Position numbers and translations under genes: made by a program. The notes under the pieces were generated by a model, which saw only the letters and a program-made list of their open reading frames with translations, was not told the origin of the DNA and did not search any database. From JAJXWB01 sp046349085 (GTDB taxonomy: Bacteria > Pseudomonadota > Alphaproteobacteria > Rhizobiales > Beijerinckiaceae), in assembly GCA_046349085.1 (NCBI GenBank), contig JAXMDA010000007.1, positions 62,001-126,000 on the forward strand: a stretch of DNA of 64,000 nt, given 5' to 3'. Positions 50,952-61,529 of the stretch are shown one piece after another; the first letter of the stretch is position 1, and each line of letters begins with the position of its first letter.

Positions 50952-53238
50952 CCGGCGCTTCGACGAGGGCGGGGAGGTGAAACTGCACGACCGTGCCGCG
51001 CCCGGGCTTCGAACGCACTTTTAGCCGCCCCTGATGGAGCGAGATCAGGGAATGCGCGATGGCGAGGCCAAGGCCGGAGCCGCGCATGCCATTGTCGACA
51101 TTCGAATGAAACTGCTCGAACGGCTTGCCGATCCGCTGGACGCATTCGCGCGTCATGCCGGGCCCATTGTCGGCGACGTATATGTTGATGGCCGCCTGCG
51201 AATATCTCAGGCGGATCGAGACGGCGCCTCTGCTGTCCGTAAACTTGATCGCATTGCGAAGGACGATGCCGAGCGACTTCTCGATGGCTGCGCGGTCGCC
51301 GAAGAAATCCAGCTTTTCCGGGCCGTACGCCTCGATCGAAATCGCCTTGTCGGCAGCCGCGTGTTCGACGCGCCGCGCAGCGGATCGCACGCTTTCGGCG
51401 AGATCGAACGGTCTTGATTCAATGGAAATCTGACCGGCGTCGAGGCGTGACATGTCCAGCACGTCGGAAATGACGCCGAGCAGGTAGTCGCCGCTTTCCT
51501 TTATATGCCCGCTGTAGTCCGCGTATTTGTCCGAGCCGAGCGGACCGAACACCTGAGCCTGCATCATTTCCGAAAAGCCGATGATCGCGTTGAGCGGCGT
51601 GCGCAGCTCATGGCTCATATTGGCGAGAAATTCGGTCTTCGCGCGGTTGGCGCTTTCGGCGTTCGCTTTTTCTTCCAGGTATTTTTCCGCCAGTTCAGCC
51701 AGCTCGCGCGCCTGGCGTTCCAGCGCTTGGCGCGACTTGCGCAGGTCGATCACGGTCGCGGTCAGGCGTCGCTCGGAATCGAGCAATTGCTCTTCATGCT
51801 TCTTGAGCTGCGTGATGTCGGTGCCGATCGAGACATAGCCGCCGTCGCTCGTGCGACGCTCGTTCACCTGTAGCCAGCGCCCGTCGACAAGTCGCGCTTC
51901 GTAGGTCCGGGCGGCGGCGCCCGGGCGCTCGCCGAGCGCGATCTGGGTCTGGATCAGCGGCGGCGAGCCGGCGGCCATCACGTGCGCATAGGGCTTTCCT
52001 GCAGCGGCGGTGGCGTCGCACAGACCATGCAGCGTACGGAACTTCGAATTGCTCATCACGAGCCGATTGTCGGAATCCCAGAGCACAAAGGCTTCCGAAA
52101 TGGTTTCGATTGCATCGCGCAGGCGCGCATCGTGACGTTCCGTATGTTCGGCGAGCGCCTTTTGCTCGGTGATGTCGATGGCGATGCCGATCAATCGCGG
52201 GCCTTCGCCGGGCATCGCGTCAACGAGTTCTGCGCGGGCGCGCAGCCAGATCCATTCATGGCGCGCATTGCGGATGCGGAATTCGCTTTCCAGCGCCTGC
52301 GCCTTCTTTGCGGCGAGCGACTCAGCCATCGCGGCGAGGTCCGTGTCGCCGGCATGCATCAGCGCCGTCAGCTCCCCGAAGGACATGAACCGGTCCTGCG
52401 GCTCCATGCCTAGTATCTCGTACATGGATTGCGACCAGTAGATGCGGCCCCGCGCTATATCCCAATCCCAGAGCCCGCAACGTCCACGACTGAGCGCTGC
52501 GTCCATGCGGCGGCGCAGACGCTCGCTCACTTCGTCCGCGTCGCGGGTGCGGCCAGCTTGCCAGTTGTACGCCGCGACGACCAGCGCGAGCAGAAGCCCC
52601 GTCGATCCCAGCAGGATGTCGGCGCGAATCATGTTCGCGCGCGCTTCCGCTACCGCATCTTCAAAGGTGTGGACGACGGCGAGTTGGCCGAGCGGCGCAT
52701 GCAGGTTGCGGACCGTGGCGAACGCGGGGACGCCGTTCGCCAGCGCAATCTGCATGACGCCGGCCTTTTCGGCGAGAATTGCGACGGGCTCGCCATGGCC
52801 CAGCACGTCGGCGAGCGTTTTCGGCCCGTTCGTCTGTTTTGGGAAATAATCGAGAATCGCGCCCGACGGGTCGGTCACGAAGATACGTCGTCCGCGCGCC
52901 AGCGAGCGACCTGGCGCGACATCCGTCAATGCGACGCCGCCTTCCTTGCCGAGCAGGGAGATTGCGGCGCCGCGCATGTTGTGTTCGATGGCGGACGCGA
53001 CGATCTCGAGATCGGAATTGGCGTCGTTCAATGCATCTTCTCGCACGCGCGACGAGATGAAGGCGGCGGCGACCGTCAACGAAACGAGAAACAGGATCGC
53101 CATCGCGACGACGCCGCGTCGAAACCAGGGTTCGACACGATGCAGGGCTTCCGGTTCGGGAAAAAACTTCCCCGTCACCGCGCCCCGGCTGCGCGTACGC
53201 CCACGCGCAAGCACGCTGGCTGCGTCTGCACGCGCCAT
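50929..53238 (-). CDS. pleC: PleC-like PAS-domain sensor histidine kinase
   Basis: The 769-aa product has two membrane helices (about 45-65 and 205-225) around a periplasmic domain, two or three PAS domains (about 245-500), the H box FLANMSHELRTPLNAIIGFSEMM, and ATPase boxes LRNAIKFT, ADNGPGM and GSGLGLAI. The segment after the H box and the place beside glnE match rhizobial PleC, the kinase/phosphatase acting on DivK. The ATG at 53238 has a GAGGGGG site; 53304 is also open. Other PdhS-type kinases are possible. Confidence 0.75.
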   Translation of the reverse strand: MARADAASVLARGRTRSRGAVTGKFFPEPEALHRVEPWFRRGVVAMAILFLVSLTVAAAFISSRVREDALNDANSDLEIVASAIEHNMRGAAISLLGKEGGVALTDVAPGRSLARGRRIFVTDPSGAILDYFPKQTNGPKTLADVLGHGEPVAILAEKAGVMQIALANGVPAFATVRNLHAPLGQLAVVHTFEDAVAEARANMIRADILLGSTGLLLALVVAAYNWQAGRTRDADEVSERLRRRMDAALSRGRCGLWDWDIARGRIYWSQSMYEILGMEPQDRFMSFGELTALMHAGDTDLAAMAESLAAKKAQALESEFRIRNARHEWIWLRARAELVDAMPGEGPRLIGIAIDITEQKALAEHTERHDARLRDAIETISEAFVLWDSDNRLVMSNSKFRTLHGLCDATAAAGKPYAHVMAAGSPPLIQTQIALGERPGAAARTYEARLVDGRWLQVNERRTSDGGYVSIGTDITQLKKHEEQLLDSERRLTATVIDLRKSRQALERQARELAELAEKYLEEKANAESANRAKTEFLANMSHELRTPLNAIIGFSEMMQAQVFGPLGSDKYADYSGHIKESGDYLLGVISDVLDMSRLDAGQISIESRPFDLAESVRSAARRVEHAAADKAISIEAYGPEKLDFFGDRAAIEKSLGIVLRNAIKFTDSRGAVSIRLRYSQAAINIYVADNGPGMTRECVQRIGKPFEQFHSNVDNGMRGSGLGLAIAHSLISLHQGRLKVRSKPGRGTVVQFHLPALVEAPVSQQAVA

Positions 53239-53408
53239 GGATGGCCCCCTCGATTCAGTCCGTTGACCGGAGCCATGTGCCGCATCGCTCCGAATCGAAT
53301 TCATCTGAATCCCGAGGCGGCGATTTGTCCATAGGGATTAACAGGAGATGAATCAGATTTTTCCGGTCGCTGCGAAATCGCGCGAACGGACTGCGAACAA
53401 TTGGTTAA

Positions 53409-54791
53409 TTATGCAGCGTGGATCGGCTCGGCGTGGCCGACTACCCGGCAGACGTCGTCGCGCGCGGTCTTCAATCTCCGATCGACATCGTCGACGGCGT
53501 CATGCACGCGGGTCACCGAAAGCGTCGGATCGACGCGGCAATGGTAGTTGACCACGAGACCTGCGTCGGTGCGCCGCACGCGAACGTTATGGACGTCCGA
53601 TATGAGACCGCCCGCCGCAGCGTGTTGGGCAAGGTCCGTGGCGACCGCTGATGCCAGCTCCGGCGATACGTCATGGCCTTCGAGTTCGCGCGTCTCGAGC
53701 GGCTCGATATGAGTCTCGACCTCCACGTCCTCGCCGAGTTCATCGCGCACGGCGGTTTCGAGGCGCGTCGCGGCGTCGTGAGCCTCGCCATGCGGCATGC
53801 GGCCGTCGAGCTCGAGGTCCAGGGAGATCGAGCGACGGCCCCCCACCTCCTGCACCGTCACATGATGAATGGCTCGCTTTTGCCGAGCGGCGACCAGCAG
53901 GACTCGTTCGAGCGCCGTTTCGTCGTCGAGCGCAAGCGGAGTCGTCGTCAATGTCAGCTCGACCTCCGGCGCCTCGCGCTTGATCGCGGCGGTCGCGGCT
54001 TCGGTGATGCGCGCCACGCGCTCCTGGGGCAGGGTGCGGGCGACGCCGATGCCGATCTCGCCGATCACCTGCGCGCCGGCAGGGCGCAGGCGGAGGAAAT
54101 CGACGTGCACGACGCCGGGCACCGCGTCGACCGCCGACCGGACGCGTTCGGCAAGGCCCTCCGGCGCCGTGTCGATCAGCGCGTCGACGGTTCGTCGTCC
54201 CAGTCGATAGCCGGCGATAGCCACGAAAGCGGCGACGCCGAAGGCCGCATAGGCGTCGGCTTGCGGGTATCCGAAATAGGCGAAGGTCAGCCCGATCAGC
54301 ACGAGCACGGAGGCGACGAGGTCGCTTGAAAAATGCAGTGCATCGGCGGCAAGGGCGTCGCTGCGCGTTTCCCGTGCGATCCGGGTGAGCGAAATCCACC
54401 TGACCGCGTCGATGACGATCGACGCAATCAGGACAATGAAGGCGATCGCCTTCGGCTCGACCGTGACGACATTCGAGATGAGGCGATGCGTCGCTTCGAT
54501 GACGACGAAGGCGGTCAGCGCGAAGAGCAATCCAGTCTCGACCAGCGCCGCCAGCGACTCGTATTTGCCGTGGCCGTAGTGATGCTCTTCGTCGGCGGGC
54601 TTATGCGCCGCGCGCACGGCGAGCCAGGTCAAGATCGTCGCGCCGGTATCCACCGCCGCGTGGCCTGCCTCTGACATGAGGGCGAGAGAGCCGGACATAA
54701 GGCCCGCCACGAGCTTGCCGACGGTAATCGCCGCGCTCGCCCCGATCGAGGCGAGCGCCGCTTTTTCTTTCCTGGCGTGGAGATCGGACAT
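53409..54791 (-). CDS. Cation diffusion facilitator family metal exporter
   Basis: The 460-aa product has the six-helix CDF membrane domain with metal sites H44xxxD48 (GHAAVDT) and a second HxxxD (HFSSD), plus the loop HHYGHGKYES. It exports divalent metals such as zinc, iron or manganese. The C-terminal cytoplasmic part is unusually long (about 205-460) and seems to hold two or more ferredoxin-like dimerisation domains, as in some rhizobial members. It is divergent from gloA. Confidence 0.9.
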   Translation of the reverse strand: MSDLHARKEKAALASIGASAAITVGKLVAGLMSGSLALMSEAGHAAVDTGATILTWLAVRAAHKPADEEHHYGHGKYESLAALVETGLLFALTAFVVIEATHRLISNVVTVEPKAIAFIVLIASIVIDAVRWISLTRIARETRSDALAADALHFSSDLVASVLVLIGLTFAYFGYPQADAYAAFGVAAFVAIAGYRLGRRTVDALIDTAPEGLAERVRSAVDAVPGVVHVDFLRLRPAGAQVIGEIGIGVARTLPQERVARITEAATAAIKREAPEVELTLTTTPLALDDETALERVLLVAARQKRAIHHVTVQEVGGRRSISLDLELDGRMPHGEAHDAATRLETAVRDELGEDVEVETHIEPLETRELEGHDVSPELASAVATDLAQHAAAGGLISDVHNVRVRRTDAGLVVNYHCRVDPTLSVTRVHDAVDDVDRRLKTARDDVCRVVGHAEPIHAA

Positions 54792-54913
54792 GGCTTTCTG
54801 CAGGACCTGGCGGGCGTGGCCCGTCTAGGCCATAGACGCTCGGGCGGCAAGTTTCCGCTTTCCTTCGGGCGTCGGTTGACCGATCCTGCCCGCCCGAGAG
54901 GGAGGCCCAAGCC

Positions 54914-55354
54914 TTGCAATATCTGCATACCATGATCCGCGTCAGCGATCTCGAGCAATCGCTGGACTTTTTCTGCAACAAGCTCGGGCTTGTCGAAGTG
55001 CGCCGCATCAGCAACGAGGCTGGACGATTCACCCTTGTCTTTCTCGCTGCGCCGCAGGATCTCCAGCTCGCCGCCGACCGGAACGCGCCGCTGGTGGAGC
55101 TGACCTACAACTGGGATCGCGAAGACTATGCCGGCGGCCGCAATTTCGGCCATCTCGCCTATCGGGTCGAGGACATCTACGCGCTCTGCGACCGCCTCAT
55201 GAAGGCGGGCGTCGTCATCAACCGGCCGCCGAGAGACGGCCGGATGGCCTTCATTCGCACCCCCGACAATATTTCCATCGAACTTTTGCAGGCCGGCGAA
55301 TCCAAGCCGCCAGCGGAGCCCTGGGCGTCCATGCCCAATACCGGGGTCTGGTAG
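54914..55354 (+). CDS. gloA: Glyoxalase I (lactoylglutathione lyase)
   Basis: The enzyme converts the methylglyoxal-glutathione adduct to lactoylglutathione. The 146-aa product has metal ligands His5, Glu62, His80 and Glu123 in typical settings (LVELTYNW, GHLAYRV, SIELLQ). It starts with a TTG after a GGGAGG site. The length is normal. Confidence 0.92.
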   Translation: MQYLHTMIRVSDLEQSLDFFCNKLGLVEVRRISNEAGRFTLVFLAAPQDLQLAADRNAPLVELTYNWDREDYAGGRNFGHLAYRVEDIYALCDRLMKAGVVINRPPRDGRMAFIRTPDNISIELLQAGESKPPAEPWASMPNTGVW

Positions 55355-55554
55355 CCTGCTGATTCAAGGGGCTTAACGCTTGTGACGGGCGGTTCGAATT
55401 TTGTCGCAACGCGTCCTGCGCACGGTCACGATCTTGTCTTTATCGACCTCTATTGTGTGGATCGTCACAGCGACGGGGGCCGCGACGACCGAATGTAGGT
55501 CGTCGGCGGATTTCAACCGACAAAACCAACACGCGCGCTCAGGGGGAGAGTCCG

Positions 55555-55848
55555 ATGGTGATTCAGGACATCATGAACTCTTGTTCCAACGAGAAGGTCG
55601 CGGAGGCCGCGGTCGCCTCGATCGGCGGCGTATTTGCGCGGCGTGTGCGCGAAACGGCCAGGCGCCGCGGGGTTCGCCCCGGCGCTCTCGCCGCCTCTGC
55701 CGTGCTGCGGTTCCGCAGCAGTGCGCGGTCGACGGAGTTCGAGGCGCTGCAAAATGCGGTCGCGGGCGACGACCTGCCGCTGCTGCGCGGCTTCGCGCTG
55801 ATCGTCGAGCCCGCGCTCGTGGACGGCGGCGACCGTTTGGACGTCTGA
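55555..55848 (+). CDS. Small hypothetical helical protein
   Basis: The 97-aa product starts with ATG after GGGGGAGAG. It has an Ala/Arg-rich helical first half (AVASIGGVFARRVRETARRR) and an acidic end. No domain is recognised. It lies between gloA and the DedA pair, separated from each. Confidence 0.55.
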   Translation: MVIQDIMNSCSNEKVAEAAVASIGGVFARRVRETARRRGVRPGALAASAVLRFRSSARSTEFEALQNAVAGDDLPLLRGFALIVEPALVDGGDRLDV

Positions 55849-55914
55849 GCGCCTGCAAACTTGCCTGAGGCGGCGGCGTCCCTATAAGTCGGACGACGCC
55901 CCTCGGAGCGCCCA

Positions 55915-56559
55915 TTGGACATTTTCGATCCCGCCCAGATTTCAGCGCTGCTGTCGGCCTACGGCTATGGGCTCGTGGTGGTCGTCGTGGCGCTGGAAAG
56001 CGCGGGCGTTCCGCTTCCCGGCGAAACCGTGCTGGTCAGCGCCGCCGTTTATGCGGGCACGACCCATAACATGAACATCGCCGGCGTGATCGGCGCCGCT
56101 GCGGCCGGCGCTATCGTCGGCGACAACATTGGCTTCTGGATCGGCCGCGAAGCCGGGCCGCCGATCCTGGAGCGGTTCGGCGACATGGTGGGCCTGGACG
56201 CGCGGCGCCGCAAACTCGGCCAATATCTTTTTCTACGCTACGGCGGCGCGATCGTCTTTTTCGGAAGGTTCGTCGCCTTCTTGCGCGCCTACGCGGCCTT
56301 GCTCGCCGGGGTTAATCGGCTGGAACCCCTGCGATTTTTTGTCTTCAACGCGACGGGCGGGGTCGCCTGGGCGACAATATTCGGGCTTGGCGGCTACGCG
56401 CTAGGCGCGAGCTTCCACCGCATTGCAGGCCCCTTCGGATTGGCAATGCTGGCGCTGGCCATCGTGGCGCTCGTGGCCGGATGGCGGTTTTATCGCCATC
56501 ACGAGGAACGGCTTCTCGATGAGGCCGAGCGCATCATGAATGCAAGAGGAGCCGCCTGA
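55915..56559 (+). CDS. DedA family membrane protein (first of tandem pair)
   Basis: DedA proteins are inner-membrane lipid flippase-like proteins with roles in undecaprenyl phosphate recycling and membrane homeostasis. The 214-aa product has about five membrane segments, the motif ESAGVPLPGE near the start and FFGRFVAFLRAYAALLAGV in the middle. The start is a TTG. It lies 4 bases before the second copy. Confidence 0.9.
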   Translation: MDIFDPAQISALLSAYGYGLVVVVVALESAGVPLPGETVLVSAAVYAGTTHNMNIAGVIGAAAAGAIVGDNIGFWIGREAGPPILERFGDMVGLDARRRKLGQYLFLRYGGAIVFFGRFVAFLRAYAALLAGVNRLEPLRFFVFNATGGVAWATIFGLGGYALGASFHRIAGPFGLAMLALAIVALVAGWRFYRHHEERLLDEAERIMNARGAA

Positions 56560-56563
56560 ACCC

Positions 56564-57238
56564 ATGCTCCATGTCTGGATTCAGCCGATCGTCGCGCAAT
56601 ACGGCCTGTACGCGGTCTTTGCCATCGTCATGCTGGAGAGCGCAGGCTTGCCGCTGCCGGGCGAGACGGCGCTGGTTCTGGCGGCAATATTCGCGGGCAT
56701 GACGGGACAACTCGACATAGTCCATGTCATCGCAGTCGCAGCCGCCGGCGCCATCATTGGCGACAATATCGGCTTCATGGTCGGACGACGCTACGGCCTG
56801 CCGCTCGTGAAACGCTATGGCGCCATGGTTGGTCTCGATGACAGGCGCCTCGCCTTCGGCCAGCACATGTTTGCCCGCCACGGGGCGAAGATCGTCTTTT
56901 TCGGGCGTTTCGTGGCCATCCTGCGCATCTTCGCTGCATTGCTCGCCGGCGTGAATCACTATGGCTGGCGTCAGTTTCTCTTCTACAACGCGGCCGGCGG
57001 CATAGTCTGGGCGACCGCTTTCGGCGTCGCCGGCTATATTTTCGGGGACGCCGTGCATCGCGTGGCCGGTCCGATCGGCATGATCGGCCTTGCCTGCGCG
57101 ATCGCCGGCCTGGTTGCCGGCTGGTGGGTGATGCGCCGGCAGGAAGAGCGCTACGAGCGCGAGTTTCTCGAAACGTCAGAGGCAGACGCTGCGCGCTTGC
57201 CCGGCGACGACGAGCGAAAGCCCGGCGCGCGCGACTGA
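56564..57238 (+). CDS. DedA family membrane protein (second of tandem pair)
   Basis: The 224-aa product is a clear paralogue of the preceding gene, with ESAGLPLPGE and FFGRFVAILRIFAALLAGV. It has a longer charged C-terminal tail. Both copies keep the conserved motifs, so both may work, perhaps as a heteromer or with different lipids. An AGAGGAG site lies inside the end of the first copy. Confidence 0.9.
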   Translation: MLHVWIQPIVAQYGLYAVFAIVMLESAGLPLPGETALVLAAIFAGMTGQLDIVHVIAVAAAGAIIGDNIGFMVGRRYGLPLVKRYGAMVGLDDRRLAFGQHMFARHGAKIVFFGRFVAILRIFAALLAGVNHYGWRQFLFYNAAGGIVWATAFGVAGYIFGDAVHRVAGPIGMIGLACAIAGLVAGWWVMRRQEERYEREFLETSEADAARLPGDDERKPGARD

Positions 57239-57254
57239 GCGGCGCCGCGCCGGG
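57221..57254. terminator. GC hairpin between convergent dedA and livM
   Basis: A 9-bp stem CCCGGCGCG/CGCGCCGGG spans the end of the second dedA gene and the short gap before livM. There is no T run, so a terminator role for either side is uncertain. Confidence 0.35.
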
Positions 57255-57257
57255 ACT

Positions 57258-58265
57258 TCAGAGCGACTTGCCGAAGCGGTGCGCTATCTCGCCGACGATG
57301 CCGCGGCGGAAGGCAAGCACGCAGGCGACGAAGATGACGCCCTGGATGACCGTCACCCACTGGCCGAAGCCCGCGAGATAGTTCTGCATCGCGACGATGA
57401 TGATCGCGCCGACCACCGGCCCGAAGATCGTGCCGAGGCCGCCGACCAGCGTCATCAGCACGACTTCGCCCGACATCGAGAAATGCACGTCGGTCAGCGA
57501 GGCGTTCTGCGCGACGAGCGACTTGGTGGCGCCGGCGAGGCCGACGAGCGCCGCCGACATGACGAAAGCGGCGAGCTTGTAATGGTCGGCCTTGTAGCCG
57601 AGCGAAATGGCGCGCGGCTCGTTTTCGCGGATCGACTTCAGGACGTCGCCGAAGGGCGAGTTGATGATGCGGTGGATGATCAGGAAGCCGGCGAGGAATA
57701 CCGCGAGGACGAAATAATACATCGTCATCTGGTTCGACAGGTCGATGAAGCCGAAGGCCTTGCCCTGCGGAACCCCCTGGATGCCGTCTTCGCCATGTGT
57801 AAACGGCGCCTGCAGGCAGAAGAAGTAGATCATCTGCGACAGCGCGAGCGTGATCATCGCGAAATAGATGCCCTGACGGCGGATCGCCAGCGCGCCGGTG
57901 ACGACGCCGAGGATCGCCGAGCTGGCGACGCCGAAGAGGATTGCGACGATCGGGTCGACAGGCCCGAAAGTCAGGTGCAGCGGCCCGATCCAGATCGTGC
58001 CGAGCTTGGCCATGTGGGCCGAAACATAGCCGGCGAGCCCGAGGAACATGGCGTGGCCGAACGACAGGAGGCCGACGTAGCCGATCAGCAGGTTGAAGGC
58101 GCAGGCAAACAACGCGAAGCACAAGGCCTGCATCAGGAAGAAGGGATAGATGACTGCCGGCGCGACGACGAACAGCGCGGTCATGATCAGGAAGGCGATC
58201 TGCTCGTCGCGTCGTTTTGATGCGTCGAGCGCCGCGCTGGTCGAGGTGAGGGCTTGCGCGGTCAT
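57258..58265 (-). CDS. livM: Branched-chain amino acid ABC transporter permease LivM
   Basis: The 335-aa product is an inner-membrane permease with about eight to ten helices and the family segment LLIGYVGLLSFGHAMFLGL plus the loop SIRENEPRAISLGY that meets the ATPase. It is the last gene of a livG-livF-livH-livM cluster. A LivM start 1 base upstream of the livH stop shows tight coupling. The substrate may be another small amide or amino acid. Confidence 0.92.
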   Translation of the reverse strand: MTAQALTSTSAALDASKRRDEQIAFLIMTALFVVAPAVIYPFFLMQALCFALFACAFNLLIGYVGLLSFGHAMFLGLAGYVSAHMAKLGTIWIGPLHLTFGPVDPIVAILFGVASSAILGVVTGALAIRRQGIYFAMITLALSQMIYFFCLQAPFTHGEDGIQGVPQGKAFGFIDLSNQMTMYYFVLAVFLAGFLIIHRIINSPFGDVLKSIRENEPRAISLGYKADHYKLAAFVMSAALVGLAGATKSLVAQNASLTDVHFSMSGEVVLMTLVGGLGTIFGPVVGAIIIVAMQNYLAGFGQWVTVIQGVIFVACVLAFRRGIVGEIAHRFGKSL

Positions 58266-58266
58266 G

Positions 58267-59157
58267 TCAGGCAGTCCTTCCGAAGAGGCCGGCGGGCTTG
58301 ATCAGCAGCACGATCGCCATGATGACGAAGACGACGGTGTTGGAGGCCTCGGGATAGAAGACCTTGGTCAGGCCTTCGACCACGCCGAGCATGAAGCCGG
58401 TGACGATCGAGCCCATGATCGAGCCCATGCCGCCGATGACGACGACGGCGAAAACCACGATGATGAAGTCCGCGCCCATCAGCGGACGCACCTGGTTGAT
58501 CGGCGCCGACAGCACGCCGGCAAGCGCGGCCAGGCCGACGCCGAAGCCGTAGGTCAGCGTGATCATCAACGGCACGTTGACGCCGAAGGCGCGCACCAGC
58601 GTCGGGTTTTCTGTCGCGGCGCGCAGATAGGCGCCGAGCTTGGTCTTTTCGATCATGTACCAGGTGGCCAGGCAGATCACGAGCGAGAACACGACCACCC
58701 AGGCGCGGTAGTTCGGCAGGTACATGAAGCCGAGGTTCTGGCCGCCCTTGAGCAGGTCCGGGATTTCGTAGGGCAGGCCGGACGAGCCGAAATAGTTCTG
58801 GAACAGGCCCTGGATGATGAGCGCGAGGCCGAAGGTCAGCAGCAGGCCGTAGAGATGGTCGAGCCCCGACAGCCGCTGCAGCATCGTCCGCTCGATGATC
58901 ACGCCGACGGCGCCGATCAGGATCGGGGCGAGCAGCAGCGCCCACCAATAGCCCATGCCGGCCAGATTGAGCAGGAAGTACGCGACGAAGGCGCCGACCA
59001 TGTACAGCGCGCCATGCGCGAAGTTGACGATGTTCAGCATGCCGAAGATGACGGCGAGCCCGAGGCTGAGCAGCGCATAGAAGGCGCCGTTGATGAGGCC
59101 GAGCAGAAGCTGGCCGAACAGAGCCTGCGTGGGAATGTTGAGAAGCGGGATCATCAT
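58267..59157 (-). CDS. livH: Branched-chain amino acid ABC transporter permease LivH
   Basis: The 296-aa product is the partner permease with about eight helices: GLINGAFYALLSLGLAVIFG, IVNFAHGALYM and the ATPase-contact loop RAATENPTLVRAFGV. It lies between livF and livM. Confidence 0.93.
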   Translation of the reverse strand: MMIPLLNIPTQALFGQLLLGLINGAFYALLSLGLAVIFGMLNIVNFAHGALYMVGAFVAYFLLNLAGMGYWWALLLAPILIGAVGVIIERTMLQRLSGLDHLYGLLLTFGLALIIQGLFQNYFGSSGLPYEIPDLLKGGQNLGFMYLPNYRAWVVVFSLVICLATWYMIEKTKLGAYLRAATENPTLVRAFGVNVPLMITLTYGFGVGLAALAGVLSAPINQVRPLMGADFIIVVFAVVVIGGMGSIMGSIVTGFMLGVVEGLTKVFYPEASNTVVFVIMAIVLLIKPAGLFGRTA

Positions 59158-59170
59158 GGCGGAGCTATCC

Positions 59171-59879
<709 letters not shown>

Positions 59880-59887
<8 letters not shown>

Positions 59888-60635
59888 CTCCCGCTCCCAT
59901 ATAGGCCTGCCGCACCTCGGGGTTCTTCGAGACAGTGGCGTAATCCCCCTCCGCAAGCACCTGTCCTCGCGTGAGAACGGTGATCGTGTCGGAGAGGTTG
60001 GCGACGACGTTGAGGTTGTGCTCGACCATCAGGATCGTGCGATTGGCCGAAACGCGCTTGATCAGCGCGGCGATCTTGTCGATGTCCTCATGGCCCATGC
60101 CGGCCATGGGCTCGTCCAGCAGCATCATGTCGGGCTCTAGCGCCAGCGTCGTGGCGATTTCCAGCGCGCGCTTGCGGCCGTAGGGCATTTCGACGGCGAT
60201 CGTGTCGGCGTATTCGGTCAGGCCGACGTCGTCGAGCAGGGCGCGCGCGCGCTCGTTATAGACATTCAGCACCGATTTCGGACGCCAGAAGTCGAAAGAA
60301 TTTCCGCGCTCGCGCTGCAGCGCCACGCGCACGTTCTCCAGCGCCGTCAGATGCGGGAAGACAGCGGAAATCTGGAACGACCGCACGAGCCCCATGCGCG
60401 CGATGTCCGCCGGCTTGGTCGCCGTGATGTCGCGGCCGTTGTAGGTGATCTTCCCGCGCGTCGGCTCGAGGAATTTCGTCAAGAGATTGAAGCAGGTCGT
60501 CTTGCCTGCGCCGTTCGGGCCGATCAGCGCGTGAATCGAGCCGCGCTTGACGCGCAGGTGCACGTCCTTGACCGCCGTGAAACCGGCAAACTCCTTCGTC
60601 AAGCCCTCGGTTTCGAGGACATATTCCCCACTCAC
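59880..60635 (-). CDS. livG: Branched-chain amino acid ABC transporter ATPase LivG
   Basis: The 251-aa product has Walker A GPNGAGKTT and Walker B MMLLDEP. The signature position reads PYGRKRALE rather than LSGG, as is normal for LivG. The GTG at 60635 has a GGAGG site 7 bases upstream. It is the first gene of the transporter cluster; no periplasmic binding protein gene lies in the window. Confidence 0.93.
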
Positions 60636-60845
60636 GCGCAAACCTCCCCGTGGCCTTGGCAGCCCGTCTTTGCGCGCAACCTAGCCTAAGCCGCCAGATA
60701 ATCAAGCGCGCAAAGTCCGGATTGGCCGGCATCCCCAGCGCAAAAAGCAGGCGTGGGAAGGTCGGAGGAACGTCGCGCTTCCGCTGTGGTAACATGCCTC
60801 GATGGATGGTCGTCGGAAAGCCAATGTCGCCCCGAGGCGCGCATC

Positions 60846-61529
60846 GTGAACCTGTCGATCGTCATACCGGCGCTCAATGAAGCCGGAACCGTCGGCGACC
60901 GGCTCGCCGCGCTCGCGCCCCTGCGCATGCAGGGCGTCGAACTGATCCTGGCGGACGGCGGCAGCGCCGACGAGACTCGCGAACGCGCGCAGGCGCTTTG
61001 CGACCGCCTGGTCGTCGCGCCGCGTGGACGCGCCTCGCAGATGAACGCCGGCGCCGCCGTCGCCTCCGGAGACGTCCTGCTCTTTCTTCATCTTGATACG
61101 GGCCTCCCGGCCGACGCCCTCGCCCAGATTGCGGCCGGGATGAAGACAGGCCGCGCTTGGGGCCGTTTCGACGTTCGAATTCTCGGCGACCACCCGCTGC
61201 TGCCGGTCGTCGCCGCGTTCATGAACCTGCGCTCGCGCGTGACCGGCGTCGCGACGGGGGATCAGGCGATATTCGTCGACGGGGCGGCGTTTCAGCGCGT
61301 CGGCGGCTTTCCCGCGATTGCGCTGATGGAGGACATCGCTTTGTCGAAGGCGCTGAAGCGCATGTCGCCGCCGCTGTGCCTCAGGGCAAAAGTGTCGACA
61401 TCCGGCCGGCGCTGGGACCGTAACGGCTTCTGGCGTACGGTCGTGCTGATGTGGCGTCTGCGGCTTGCCTACTTCTTGGGCGCTGACCCGAGCAACCTTG
61501 CGCGCGCTTACGGGGATGCGCGTGAGTGA
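60846..61529 (+). CDS. TIGR04283-type family 2 glycosyltransferase
   Basis: The 227-aa product is a short GT2 enzyme: SIVIPALNEAGTV at the start, LILADGGSADET, a DxD-like LHLDTGLP and the C-terminal GGFPAIALMEDIALSKALKR. It matches the TIGR04283 group, whose acceptor is not well defined. The GTG at 60846 follows GAGG. It overlaps the next gene by 14 bases. Confidence 0.85.
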   Translation: MNLSIVIPALNEAGTVGDRLAALAPLRMQGVELILADGGSADETRERAQALCDRLVVAPRGRASQMNAGAAVASGDVLLFLHLDTGLPADALAQIAAGMKTGRAWGRFDVRILGDHPLLPVVAAFMNLRSRVTGVATGDQAIFVDGAAFQRVGGFPAIALMEDIALSKALKRMSPPLCLRAKVSTSGRRWDRNGFWRTVVLMWRLRLAYFLGADPSNLARAYGDARE

